Shown here: one piece after another, positions 47,712 through 57,099 of the stretch
How positions within the stretch are numbered: the stretch's first letter is position 1
How the letters are laid out: each line of letters opens with the position of its first letter
Source: Cryobacterium arcticum
GTDB lineage: Bacteria > Actinomycetota > Actinomycetes > Actinomycetales > Microbacteriaceae
DNA length: 64,000 nucleotides
Assembly (NCBI RefSeq): GCF_003185895.1
Contig: NZ_QHLY01000005.1
Location: forward strand, 186,001-250,000
Direction: 5' to 3'
Program-made: the position numbers and the translations under genes
The notes under the pieces: generated by a model
Told to the model about the DNA's origin: nothing
What the model saw: only the letters and a program-made list of their open reading frames with translations
The model's database searches: none

Positions 47712-48399
47712 GCTCACCGCGGTGAATCCGGTGCAGCCCGACGAGCACGGTGTCGACGGTCTCACCGTGCTCGTGGCCGGGGCCAGCAGCGCCGCCGGGG
47801 TGGCCGTGGCGGCCGCCCTGGCCCGCGCGGGCGCCCGGGTGCTGGCTGTCGGCTCCAGCCGGGACCGCCTGCAACGGGTGCTGAAGGTGGTGCCGCAGGC
47901 ATCCGTTTACGAATGCGACCTGGCCGACTTCGCCGCCGTCACCGCCCTGGCGGCAACGGTGCACTCCGAACACGGCCCGATCGACGGGCTGGTGCACCTG
48001 GTGGGCGGCTGGCGCGGCGGCGGCGGGCTCGACGGCCAGACCGACGAGGACTGGGCCTTTCTGCACCAGCACGTGCTGACCACGCTGCGCAACACCACAC
48101 GGGCGTTCAATGCCGACCTGCTCGCCTCGTTCACCGGCCGGCTGGCGATCGTGTCGTCGGTCACGGTGGATGCGCCCACCCCCGGCGGCGCCAACTACGC
48201 GAGCGCGAAGGCCGCCGCCGAGACCTGGACGCGGGCGGTGGGGCACGGTTTCGCCAAGGCCGGCGACACCGCCGCGGCCGTGGTGTTCGCGGTGCGTTCG
48301 CTCGAAGGCCTCGAACCGAAACTGGCCGCGGAGGTGGTGGCTCTCTGGGACTCCCCCGCGGCCGATCTCAACAACACCCGCCACATCCTCGCCCCCTGA
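47704..48399 (+). CDS. Short-chain dehydrogenase/reductase
   Basis: A 231-residue classical SDR. The glycine motif is VAGASSAAGVAVAAAL (residues 24-39), NAG is replaced by HLVGG, and the catalytic Ser and YxxxK are in IVSSVTVDAPTPGGANYASAKAA. It uses NAD(P)H on a substrate that cannot be named. It overlaps DUF6421 by eight bases and is probably co-translated with it. Confidence 0.85.
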   Translation: MPRLTAVNPVQPDEHGVDGLTVLVAGASSAAGVAVAAALARAGARVLAVGSSRDRLQRVLKVVPQASVYECDLADFAAVTALAATVHSEHGPIDGLVHLVGGWRGGGGLDGQTDEDWAFLHQHVLTTLRNTTRAFNADLLASFTGRLAIVSSVTVDAPTPGGANYASAKAAAETWTRAVGHGFAKAGDTAAAVVFAVRSLEGLEPKLAAEVVALWDSPAADLNNTRHILAP

Positions 48400-48473
48400 C
48401 CCGCCAGTGCTGCTGGCCGGATCGAGCCACAATCTGGCCGCCTGCGTCGCCGTCTCGGGGATAGCGTCGACAG

Positions 48474-49379
<906 letters not shown>

Positions 49380-49429
49380 GCAACCGAGAATCCGGCCCGG
49401 CAGCACTGAGCGACAGTCAGCGAATACGG

Positions 49430-50227
49430 CTACCGGGCCAGGCGACGCGGTCCGGTCTTCTCGGTGGCCGCAACGGCGCCGGGGGTCATGCCCACGATGC
49501 GGCGGAAGGTGGCCACGAAAGTGCTCGCCGACGCATAGCCGAGGTGGCGGCTCACCTGCTTGACACCCCATCCGCTCATCAGCAGGGTGACCGCTTCACG
49601 CATGCGCACGGCGATGCGCCACTGCACGAAGCTCATCTGCACCTCGGCGGCGAAGATTCGGGTGAGGGTGCGGGCGCTGATGTTGAGAATCGCGGCCCAG
49701 TCCTCCAGCGAGCGGGAGTCGCTGGGCCGGGCGAGAATCTCGTCGACGAGCAGCGCCACCCGGAGGTCGGTCGGCGCCGTGAACGCACTATTGCGGTCGG
49801 ATGCCGGTGCGAGGAGGTCGATGCAGACCTGCTGCACGCGAGCGCGGTGTTCGTCTGGCATCTCGTTCCGAGCGTCGTGCAGGAGCATCTCGCGCAGCGC
49901 CGGCGTCACCGTCATCAGGGTGGGTGCCGCCCACGGCCGGGCGGAGGAGTGCGCGTCGATATGGGTGGCGCCGAGCGACACGGCGGCGTCGGCGGTGACC
50001 CGGTGTACTGCACCGGCCGGGATCCAGAGCGCCAGGCCTAGGGAGAGCTTCCAGACCTGCGCGTCGATCCGCACGTGCACGGAGCCCTGCTCCACCCAAA
50101 GCAGTTCGTGGGAGACGTGTGCGTGCGGCGCCCACCCGATGGCGTTGGCGGCATCGAACATGTGCGTGCTCAGCGGGAACACGGGTACCTGGGCGGATCG
50201 GGCGTCGCTGATCACGGCGATCGTCAT
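49430..50227 (-). CDS. AraC-family regulator, iron-controlled
   Basis: A 265-residue AraC protein. The cupin domain (HAHVSHELLWVEQGSVHVRIDAQVWKL, then WIPAGAVHRV) is followed by two HTHs (SLEDWAAILNISARTLTRIF; GVKQVSRHLGYASASTFVATFRRIVGMTPG). A near-perfect DtxR/IdeR iron box sits 51 bases upstream of the ATG, as for RipA of Corynebacterium. It is convergent with the siderophore reductase gene and may activate iron-acquisition genes or repress iron-using proteins under low iron. Confidence 0.87.
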   Translation of the reverse strand: MTIAVISDARSAQVPVFPLSTHMFDAANAIGWAPHAHVSHELLWVEQGSVHVRIDAQVWKLSLGLALWIPAGAVHRVTADAAVSLGATHIDAHSSARPWAAPTLMTVTPALREMLLHDARNEMPDEHRARVQQVCIDLLAPASDRNSAFTAPTDLRVALLVDEILARPSDSRSLEDWAAILNISARTLTRIFAAEVQMSFVQWRIAVRMREAVTLLMSGWGVKQVSRHLGYASASTFVATFRRIVGMTPGAVAATEKTGPRRLAR

Positions 50228-50277
50228 GGTCGGCTCCCTCCGCGCCTGAAAGCATGCGCGTCACAACGCCCACTCGA

Positions 50278-50296
50278 TTAGGCAAGCCTAAGCTAA
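50278..50296. promoter_or_regulatory. DtxR/IdeR iron box
   Basis: TTAGGCAAGCCTAAGCTAA (50278-50296) matches the DtxR/IdeR consensus TWAGGTWAGSCTWACCTWA at 17 of 19 positions. It lies 51 bases upstream of the AraC gene start, where it would cover its promoter. Confidence 0.85.
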
Positions 50297-50364
50297 ACAA
50301 TCACCAGGTGCCAGATGGAGCGTCTGCGCCGGACCCAGATGCACTCGACGCCGCCGCCACACAG

Positions 50365-50403
50365 ACACGCGGCCCCACCCCGGTGAGGGGTGGGGCCGCG
50401 TGT
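50365..50403. terminator. Strong terminator after the MMPL gene
   Basis: A perfect 17-base stem (50365-50381 with 50387-50403) around the loop GGTGA, located 22 bases after the MMPL stop on the minus strand. It separates the exporter from the AraC regulatory region. Confidence 0.88.
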
Positions 50404-50424
50404 CACAGACGGTGACCGTGCCGG

Positions 50425-52974
50425 TTAGTGCCGCGGAGCCGCAGCGACCTCAGGCCCAGCCGTCTCGTCAGCGGTCTCGTCCGCGGGGTGCACCGGGTGC
50501 GTGCGCTCGAGCGATGCGCCCTCCACGTCCACGTTGGGCAGGATGCGGTCGAGCCACTTGGGCAGCCACCAGGCCGCGTCGCCGAGCAGGTGCATCACCG
50601 CGGGGATGATGAGCAGCCGCACCACGAACGCATCCAGCAGCACGCCGATGCCGAGACCGAAACCGATCGACTGGATCATCACCGAGTTCGAGAAGACGAA
50701 GCCGGAGAAGACCGAGGCCATGATCAGCGCGGCGGCGATGACCACAGTGCGGCCGGCGTGCACGCCGCGCTGCACGGCCAGCCGGGCCGGAGCGCCGTGC
50801 GTGAACGACTCGCGCATGCCGCTCACCAGGAACAGCTGGTAGTCCATCGCCAGCCCGAACAACACACCGACCACGAGGATCGGCAGGAAGCTCAGGATGG
50901 GCCCCGGGTCGTGGATGCCGAACAGGAACCCGAGCCAGCCCCACTGGAACACCGCGGTGATGGCACCGAACGACGCGAACAGCGACAGCACGAAGCCCAG
51001 CGTCGCGGTGACGGGCACCAGGATCGAGCGGAACACGAAGATCAGGATGATCAGCGAGAGTCCCACCACCACGAGCAGGTAGAGCGGCAGCGCGTCGGCG
51101 AGTTTCTCGCTCACGTCGATGTTGCCGGAGGCGTTCCCGGCGACGCCGAGGGAGCTGACCCCGTCGATATCGAGGCCGCGCAGGTCGCGCACGAGCTGCT
51201 CGGTCGATTCGCTGGTCGGTCCCTCTTCCGGGATCACCTGGAAGGCGAGCAGCAGGTCGTCCTCGGATGCACCGATCGGCGCGACCGCGACAACGTCGTT
51301 CTCCGCCTTGAGTGCGGTACCGATGCGCACCTGTTCGGCGATCAGCTCGTCGTCGGTGATGGCGGTGTCGAGGTCGGCGACCACGAGCAACGGGCCGTTG
51401 ATGCCGGCTCCGAACTTGTCGTCCACGATCTTGTAGGCCCGGTAGGCGCTGGAGTCCAGCGGTTCGGAGGAGCCTGCGGGCAGGCCCAGGCGCATCGAGA
51501 GAGCCGGAATCGCGATGGTGAGCAGCACGGCGATACCGGCGATCACGGTGACGACGGCGCGCACGGTGTTCATCGGCTTGGTGGGTACGGCGGCGTGCAC
51601 GTGTGCGGCGCCGATGTGGGCCCGAGCCTTCTTGGTGAGGATCTTCTCGCCGACCAGCCCCAGCAGGGCGGGGGTCAGCGTGATGGCGATGAGGATCGCG
51701 ACGAACACGCAGACCGCGCCGACGGTGCCCATCAGGCCGAGGAAGGGGATGCCGGTGAGGTTGAGGGCGAGCAGGGCGATCAGCACTGTCGCGCCGGCGA
51801 ATACGACGGCGTTGCCCGACGTGCCGTTGGCCAGCCCGATCGACTCCTGCAGGGACACCCCGCGGCGCAGTTGGGTGCGGTGTCGGTTGAGGATGAAGAG
51901 GGAGTAGTCGATTCCGACCGCGAGTCCAAGCATCACGCCCAGAACCGGGGTGACCGAGAGCATCACGACAGTGCCGGAGAGCGCGAGCGATGCGAGCACG
52001 CCGACGCCGACGCCGACCAGGGCGTTCAGCAGCGGGAGTCCGGCGCCGATCAGGGTGCCGAGCATGATGAACAGCACGATGGCCGCGACGATCACGCCGC
52101 CGACCTCACCCGGGCCGAGGATCTCGGGGATGCTGGCGGCGATGTCGTTGGAGACCTCGGCAGTGACGCCGTCGATGCCGGCGTTGTTGAACTCCTCGAC
52201 GACGGCTTCCTTGGACTCGGCGGGCAGCGCGTTCAGCGAGGTGTCGAACTGCACGCTCGCGACGGCCGTGGTCTCATCCGTCGAGACCTGGCGGATGCCC
52301 GCGGCCAGGTCGAGCAGGTCGGATCCCTGTTCCAGGGCGGTGCCCTGGGTCTCGAGTTCGGTGCGGCCGGCGTCGAGGGTGGCCTGCTGCTCGGCGAGCG
52401 CGGCCGCGCCGGCGTCGAGCTGGGCCTGCTGCGCGTCAAGGGTCGGCTGGGCGGCAGCGAGTTGTCCGGCCGCCTCGGCCTGGGCGCGGGCAGCGTCGAG
52501 CTGGGCCTGGCCGGCGGTGATCTGGGTCGTGGCCGCGTCGAGCTGCGCCTGCCCGGAATCGAGCTGGGCGACACCGTCGGCGAGCTGCTGACGGCCGTCG
52601 ATGACCTGCTGGGCCGAGTCGTCGATCTGCGCCTGGGTCTCGAACGGGTTCGTGGTCGACTTCACGTTGTCGAGCTCGACGGTCTCATCGAGCAGATCGC
52701 CGATCGCGGTCTGCTGCTCGGCGGTGAACGCGGAGTCGTCTGTGGTGGTGAAGACGACGGTGCCGCGCCCGCCGCTGGCGGCCGGGAACTTCTCGGCGAG
52801 TTCGTCACTCACCTTCTGGGTGGCGGTGCCCGGAATACTGACGGCGGAGGTGAGAGTTCCGCCGAACAGGGCGAAGGCGCCGCCGGCGAGGCCGAGAATG
52901 ACCACCCAGGCGACGATGACCAGCCAGGCTCGTCGGGCGGAGAACCGACCGAGTCGGTAGAGAAGGGATGCCAT
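50425..52974 (-). CDS. MMPL/RND-type transporter with coiled-coil periplasmic insert
   Basis: An 849-residue MMPL exporter with about 12 helices in two SSD-like halves; GIDYSLFILNRHRTQLRRG and AMDYQLFLVSGMRES are the paired proton-relay motifs. Residues 113-228 of the first extracytoplasmic loop form a Gln/Ala/Leu/Asp-rich repeat with units like AGQAQLDAA and LDAQQAQLDAG, as in YhgE/Pip-like or Wzz-like coiled coils. Members export lipids, siderophores or drugs. It is next to a TetR gene with an operator, so an efflux role induced by ligand is likely. Confidence 0.92.
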   Translation of the reverse strand: MASLLYRLGRFSARRAWLVIVAWVVILGLAGGAFALFGGTLTSAVSIPGTATQKVSDELAEKFPAASGGRGTVVFTTTDDSAFTAEQQTAIGDLLDETVELDNVKSTTNPFETQAQIDDSAQQVIDGRQQLADGVAQLDSGQAQLDAATTQITAGQAQLDAARAQAEAAGQLAAAQPTLDAQQAQLDAGAAALAEQQATLDAGRTELETQGTALEQGSDLLDLAAGIRQVSTDETTAVASVQFDTSLNALPAESKEAVVEEFNNAGIDGVTAEVSNDIAASIPEILGPGEVGGVIVAAIVLFIMLGTLIGAGLPLLNALVGVGVGVLASLALSGTVVMLSVTPVLGVMLGLAVGIDYSLFILNRHRTQLRRGVSLQESIGLANGTSGNAVVFAGATVLIALLALNLTGIPFLGLMGTVGAVCVFVAILIAITLTPALLGLVGEKILTKKARAHIGAAHVHAAVPTKPMNTVRAVVTVIAGIAVLLTIAIPALSMRLGLPAGSSEPLDSSAYRAYKIVDDKFGAGINGPLLVVADLDTAITDDELIAEQVRIGTALKAENDVVAVAPIGASEDDLLLAFQVIPEEGPTSESTEQLVRDLRGLDIDGVSSLGVAGNASGNIDVSEKLADALPLYLLVVVGLSLIILIFVFRSILVPVTATLGFVLSLFASFGAITAVFQWGWLGFLFGIHDPGPILSFLPILVVGVLFGLAMDYQLFLVSGMRESFTHGAPARLAVQRGVHAGRTVVIAAALIMASVFSGFVFSNSVMIQSIGFGLGIGVLLDAFVVRLLIIPAVMHLLGDAAWWLPKWLDRILPNVDVEGASLERTHPVHPADETADETAGPEVAAAPRH

Positions 52975-53094
52975 GTTCCTCAGGTTCTTTCGTGATGTCG
53001 GGGTACGGGAAGTCGGGTGTCTCGCATCGCGTCATCGGGAAGAGAGCTGGTCGGTCGAACAGGTACAGCGGTCGGGCACCTCACGGGCGCGGGG

Positions 53095-53736
53095 TCAGCC
53101 GGCGGCGGCGTATCCGCTCTGGAGGGTGGCGACCATGCGGTCGACCAGGTCGTCCCACACAATTCGGGAGGAGTCATCAAGGGTGCCGCCGGTGCTGGCG
53201 ATCCAGTGCCCGGCGACCACGGCGACGCCGTTCATCACCGAGCTGACCAGGATCGCCACCTCGAACTCGTCGATCGCGCTGCTGCGATCGGCGATCTCCC
53301 GGGACACCTGTTCGGTGGCGCGGGTGAAGACGTCACCGAGCGCGTGCGGGGAGCGGCCGCTCTCGGCATCCGCGGCGAGTACCCCGCAGAGGTAGGCGAC
53401 CACGGTGGGCAGGTCGATGGCGCGAACCGCGGAGGTGATCTCGGCGAAGAGGGCGCTGAGGCTGCCGTCACGGGCGGGGGTGGCCCGGGTGGCCGCGCGG
53501 AACTCGTCGACGACGTCGCTGAGCAGCCGGGTGCAGGTGGTCATGGTCACCTCGTCGAGCGAGGCGAAGTGATTGAAAACCGTGCGCCGTGACACATCGG
53601 CGCGCTCGGCCAGTTCGTCGACACTGAACTGCGGCTTGCCCCGTTCGCGGATGAGCGCGTCGGCGGCGTCGAGGATCGCCTCCCGGTGCCGTGCCTTGAG
53701 CTCGGCACGACGATTGGGGGCGATGGCGAGCGACAC
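53095..53736 (-). CDS. TetR-family regulator of the MMPL transporter
   Basis: A 213-residue TetR protein: residues 18-62 give the HTH (FSVDELAERADVSRRTVFNHFASLDEV) with a typical alpha-helical C-terminal domain. It lies 120 bases upstream of the MMPL gene on the same strand. TTACACT-A-AGTGCAA is 5 bases from its ATG, and a second AGTGCAA half site follows. Autorepression with control of the exporter is likely. The first 15 residues are polar and basic. Confidence 0.87.
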   Translation of the reverse strand: MSLAIAPNRRAELKARHREAILDAADALIRERGKPQFSVDELAERADVSRRTVFNHFASLDEVTMTTCTRLLSDVVDEFRAATRATPARDGSLSALFAEITSAVRAIDLPTVVAYLCGVLAADAESGRSPHALGDVFTRATEQVSREIADRSSAIDEFEVAILVSSVMNGVAVVAGHWIASTGGTLDDSSRIVWDDLVDRMVATLQSGYAAAG

Positions 53737-53740
53737 CTGC

Positions 53741-53772
53741 TTACACTAAGTGCAACGACGCACGCAGTGCAA
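53741..53772 (-). promoter_or_regulatory. TetR operator upstream of the MMPL regulator gene
   Basis: TTACACT (53741-53747) and AGTGCAA (53749-53755) form an inverted repeat matching at six of seven positions around one base. Another AGTGCAA lies at 53766-53772. The site starts 5 bases upstream of the ATG at 53736. Confidence 0.65.
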
Positions 53773-53874
53773 GCGACCCCCGGCACCTTCCCAGCGACGG
53801 CGGCAGAGCGTGCTCACGCCCCTCTCCTCCTCACGGCTGAGGTGCCGGCTCCGCTGCGGCGCTAGCGTGGAGGA

Positions 53875-55209
53875 ATGAGCGCTGAGACTCCTCCCGATCG
53901 GCCTGTCGATCCGCTGGACGACGGCTGGTTGCGCCCGCGCGGGCCGCGTTCGGGCTACCGGGCGGATGCCTGGGTCGCGCTGGCGCTGGCCGGCGCAACC
54001 GCGCTGAGCCTGGTTCTCACCCGTAGCGCCGGCATCATGGACGAGTCGCCGGCGTGGCTCGCTGCCCTGTGGGTGGCGCTGATCGCGCTGCCCCTTGCGG
54101 CCCGGCGACGCTGGCCGGAGGCCGTGGCACTCCTGATCTCGATCGTCTTCGGCGTCTTCGGCTCCCTCGGGGTCACCGACGCGCTGTTCTCGAGCATCTG
54201 CCTCTACGTGGCCATCTATTCGGTGGGCGCCTGGAGCCACCACCGCCTACTCGCCCGCTGGACGCGGTTGGCCATCATCGCGGGCATGTTCATCTGGCTG
54301 TTCTGGACCCTGCTCGTGCACGCCAACCAGGCCGCTGCGATTCCCGAGCTTTCCCGCGAGGGATTCTTCTCGCCGTACGCCGCCTACGGCCTGCTGCAGG
54401 TGCTGATCAACCTGGTCTACTTCTGGGCCGCGTACTACTTCGGCGACGCCGCCTGGCATGCCGCACGCCGATCAGCCGCGTTGGAGGCCCGCACCCAGGA
54501 ACTCGCTGCCGAACGTGAGCGCACCGCAGCGCAGGCCGTGAGCCTGGAACGGGTGCGGATCGCCCGGGAACTGCACGATGTGGTGGCGCACCACGTCTCG
54601 TTGATGGGGGTGCAGGCCGGTGCCGCTCGCCGCATCCTGGAACGCGACCCGGCCACGGCCGCCCGCGCGATCGCCGTGATCGAGGAGAGCGCCCGCACTG
54701 CTGTGGAGGAGTTGCACACCATGCTCGGCGCCCTCCGCGCCGACGACACCGACTGCGACGGCACCCAGCCGGCCAACCAGAGCACCAGCACTCGCGGGGT
54801 GGAGCAACTCGGCGAGCTCGCCCAGGAGAACAGCGACGCCGGCTTGGCCGTGCGCATCCAGGTGATCGGTGCGCCCCGGCCCGTTCCGGGCACCATCGGC
54901 CTGAGCCTCTACCGGATCGCCCAGGAGGCCCTCACCAACACCCGCAAGCACGCCGGCGCGGGCGCCACCGCCGAGGTGCGGCTGCGCTACGAAGCAGATG
55001 CCGTGGAACTGGAAGTCACCGACACCGGCCGGGGCTCCCGCCGGCAGAACGGCGCCGCACACCCCGAGGAACCGACGAGCGGTCTCGGCCAGCGCGGCAT
55101 GCGCGAACGGGTGACCGCTGTGGGCGGCACCCTCGAACTGGCCAACCGCCCACGCGGCGGCTACCTCGTGCGCGCCCGGGTGCCCCTCGCCCCCGCCCGG
55201 GAGTCATAA
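53875..55209 (+). CDS. NarL-type sensor histidine kinase (HisKA_3)
   Basis: A 444-residue membrane kinase with five or six hydrophobic segments between residues 32 and 192 and almost no external loop, so it may sense within the membrane. RELHDVVAHHVSLMGVQAGAARRIL carries phospho-acceptor His234 of the DesK-type dimerisation domain. The ATPase part has the N-box EEALTNTRKHAGAG and the G-box DTGRG...GLGQRGMRERV. It pairs with the response regulator 49 bases downstream. No target operon is recognisable here. Confidence 0.9.
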   Translation: MSAETPPDRPVDPLDDGWLRPRGPRSGYRADAWVALALAGATALSLVLTRSAGIMDESPAWLAALWVALIALPLAARRRWPEAVALLISIVFGVFGSLGVTDALFSSICLYVAIYSVGAWSHHRLLARWTRLAIIAGMFIWLFWTLLVHANQAAAIPELSREGFFSPYAAYGLLQVLINLVYFWAAYYFGDAAWHAARRSAALEARTQELAAERERTAAQAVSLERVRIARELHDVVAHHVSLMGVQAGAARRILERDPATAARAIAVIEESARTAVEELHTMLGALRADDTDCDGTQPANQSTSTRGVEQLGELAQENSDAGLAVRIQVIGAPRPVPGTIGLSLYRIAQEALTNTRKHAGAGATAEVRLRYEADAVELEVTDTGRGSRRQNGAAHPEEPTSGLGQRGMRERVTAVGGTLELANRPRGGYLVRARVPLAPARES

Positions 55210-55258
55210 CTCCTGCGATTGGCTGCGGCGCGCACAGCGGCCCGGCTAGCGTGGGGGC

Positions 55259-56035
55259 ATGACCAACCCGGCCGAGACCGCCTTCCCGCCCGTTGACGCG
55301 GCCCCGATCCGGGTGCTGCTGGTCGACGACCAGGCCCTCGTGCGCGCCGGGTTCCGCATCATCCTGGAGTCAGAGCCGGGCATCCTGGTGGTCGGTGAAG
55401 CCGCCGACGGCGCCGCCGCCATTCGGCAGGCATCCATTCTGCAGCCCGACGTGATCTGCATGGACGTGCAGATGCCCGGCATCGACGGCCTCACCGCCAC
55501 CCGCGAGATCATCGCGGACCCGTCCAGCCGGGCCGCGGTGCTCGTGCTCACCACCTTCGACCGCGAGGACTACCTGTTCCAGGCGCTGCAGCACGGGGCC
55601 AGCGGGTTCTTGCTCAAGAACTCCTCCCCAGAAGCTCTCGTCGAGGCCGTGCAGGTGCTCGCGCGCGGCGACGCCCTGCTCTCCCCCGAGATCACCCGTC
55701 GGGTGATCGAACGGTTCGCGCAGGGTTCGCCCACCGGGGCCGCGGATGTCGCGGCGGCGGAACGAGCTGCCTTGCGCACCCGGCCGACCGGGCAGGCGGC
55801 CCGGCCGGAGCCTGCCGCGGTGGGCGACCTCACCGAGCGCGAACGCGAGGTGTTCGAGCTGATCGCCCTGGGCCTGGCCAACGCCGAGATCGCCGGGCGG
55901 CTCTACCTGGGCGAGGCCACGGTGAAGACCCACGTCTCGAAGGTGCTGCAGAAGCTAGACCTGCGCGACCGCATCCAGGCCGTGGTCTACGCCTACGAAC
56001 ACGGCATCGTCGTGCCAGGGGCACCGCAGCAGTAA
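55259..56035 (+). CDS. NarL/LuxR-type response regulator
   Basis: A 258-residue regulator. The receiver has LLVDDQALVRAGF, phospho-acceptor Asp69 (ICMDVQMPGIDG), the conserved Thr of VLVLTTFD and Lys of GFLLKNSSPE. The LuxR HTH near the C terminus is LTEREREVFELIALGLANAEIAGRLYLGEATVKTHVSKVLQKL. The linker between the two (about residues 155-185) is long and Ala/Pro/Arg-rich. It is the cognate partner of the upstream kinase. Confidence 0.93.
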   Translation: MTNPAETAFPPVDAAPIRVLLVDDQALVRAGFRIILESEPGILVVGEAADGAAAIRQASILQPDVICMDVQMPGIDGLTATREIIADPSSRAAVLVLTTFDREDYLFQALQHGASGFLLKNSSPEALVEAVQVLARGDALLSPEITRRVIERFAQGSPTGAADVAAAERAALRTRPTGQAARPEPAAVGDLTEREREVFELIALGLANAEIAGRLYLGEATVKTHVSKVLQKLDLRDRIQAVVYAYEHGIVVPGAPQQ

Positions 56036-56091
56036 CTGGCAGGTACCGGCAGTGCCTCCCGAATCCCGATGGATTGACTTAGCGTTGGGGC

Positions 56092-56973
56092 ATGGCTGAA
56101 ACCCGCGCAGAGATCCGTGAATTCCTGAGCTCGCGCCGTGCTCGCATCACTCCCGAGCAGGCGGGGCTGCCCGTCTACGGCGGCAATCGCCGGGTCGCCG
56201 GGTTGCGCCGCGAAGAGGTCGCGATGCTCAGCGGCGTCTCGGTCGACTACTACGTGCGCCTGGAGCGCGGGAATCTCGCGGGCGCTTCCGACAGCGTGCT
56301 GGATGCACTCGCCCGCACCCTGCTGCTGGACGAGGCCGAGCGCGAATACCTCTTCGACCTGGCCAGGGCCGCGGGCCCGGCGCCTCTGCGACAGCAACGG
56401 CCGGCGTCGTCGGTGCGGCCGGCTGTGCTCCAGGTGCTTGATGCCGTGTCGGATGCTCCGGCGTGGGTTCGCAATGGCCGCCACGACATCCTTGCCGCCA
56501 ACAAGATGGGCCGGGCGCTGTATTCACCGGTCTTCGACGACCCCCGCCGGCCGGTGAACACGACGAGGTTCACCTATCTGAACCCGGCCGCCCGGGAGTT
56601 CTGGCGGGACTACGACCAGATCGCCAACGATGCCGCCGCGATGCTGCGTCTGGAGGCGGGCCGCAACCCGCACGATTCCGAGCTGATCAAGCTCGTGGGT
56701 GAGCTGTCGACCCAGAGCGAGGTGTTCCGCGAGCGGTGGGCCTCCCGAGACGTCGTGCACCACCGCAGCGGCGTCAAGCGCATCCACCACCCGGTGGTCG
56801 GAGACCTCGATCTCAACTTCGAATCGATGGAGCTCCCGAGCGAACCTGGCCTGGTGATGAATGTGTACACGGCTGCAGCCGGTTCGCCGACCGCCGACGC
56901 CTTGAAGGTACTGGCATCGTGGGCGGCCACGCAGGAAACAGCCACCGCCGAGCACGAGTCCCGCACCAGCTGA
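56092..56973 (+). CDS. XRE-family regulator with MmyB-type domain, second copy
   Basis: A 293-residue paralogue of the protein at 7950-8774. The XRE HTH includes RRVAGLRREEVAMLSGVSVDYYVRLERGN, and the MmyB-like domain includes WVRNGRHDILAANKMGRALYSPVF and TRFTYLNPAAREFW. It probably binds a fatty acid or similar ligand. It is 67 bases upstream of, and parallel with, the aldo/keto reductase region, which is the usual target gene for this class. Confidence 0.87.
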   Translation: MAETRAEIREFLSSRRARITPEQAGLPVYGGNRRVAGLRREEVAMLSGVSVDYYVRLERGNLAGASDSVLDALARTLLLDEAEREYLFDLARAAGPAPLRQQRPASSVRPAVLQVLDAVSDAPAWVRNGRHDILAANKMGRALYSPVFDDPRRPVNTTRFTYLNPAAREFWRDYDQIANDAAAMLRLEAGRNPHDSELIKLVGELSTQSEVFRERWASRDVVHHRSGVKRIHHPVVGDLDLNFESMELPSEPGLVMNVYTAAAGSPTADALKVLASWAATQETATAEHESRTS

Positions 56974-57099
56974 CGTTGCGGTCGACGACCTGCGACCAGT
57001 GGTCCCTAACAGCACTCACCAGATAGAACGGATCCGATCATCGATTACCGCACTCTCGGACGCACCGGCGTCTCCGTCAGCCCGCTCTGCCTCGGCACC

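Noticed and set aside
50428-52995. An 855-codon open frame on the plus strand opposite the MMPL gene
   Set aside because: It is a shadow of the MMPL gene: low-complexity His/Asp/Gln/Gly-rich translation, no domain, and codon bias set by the GC-rich third positions of the real gene.
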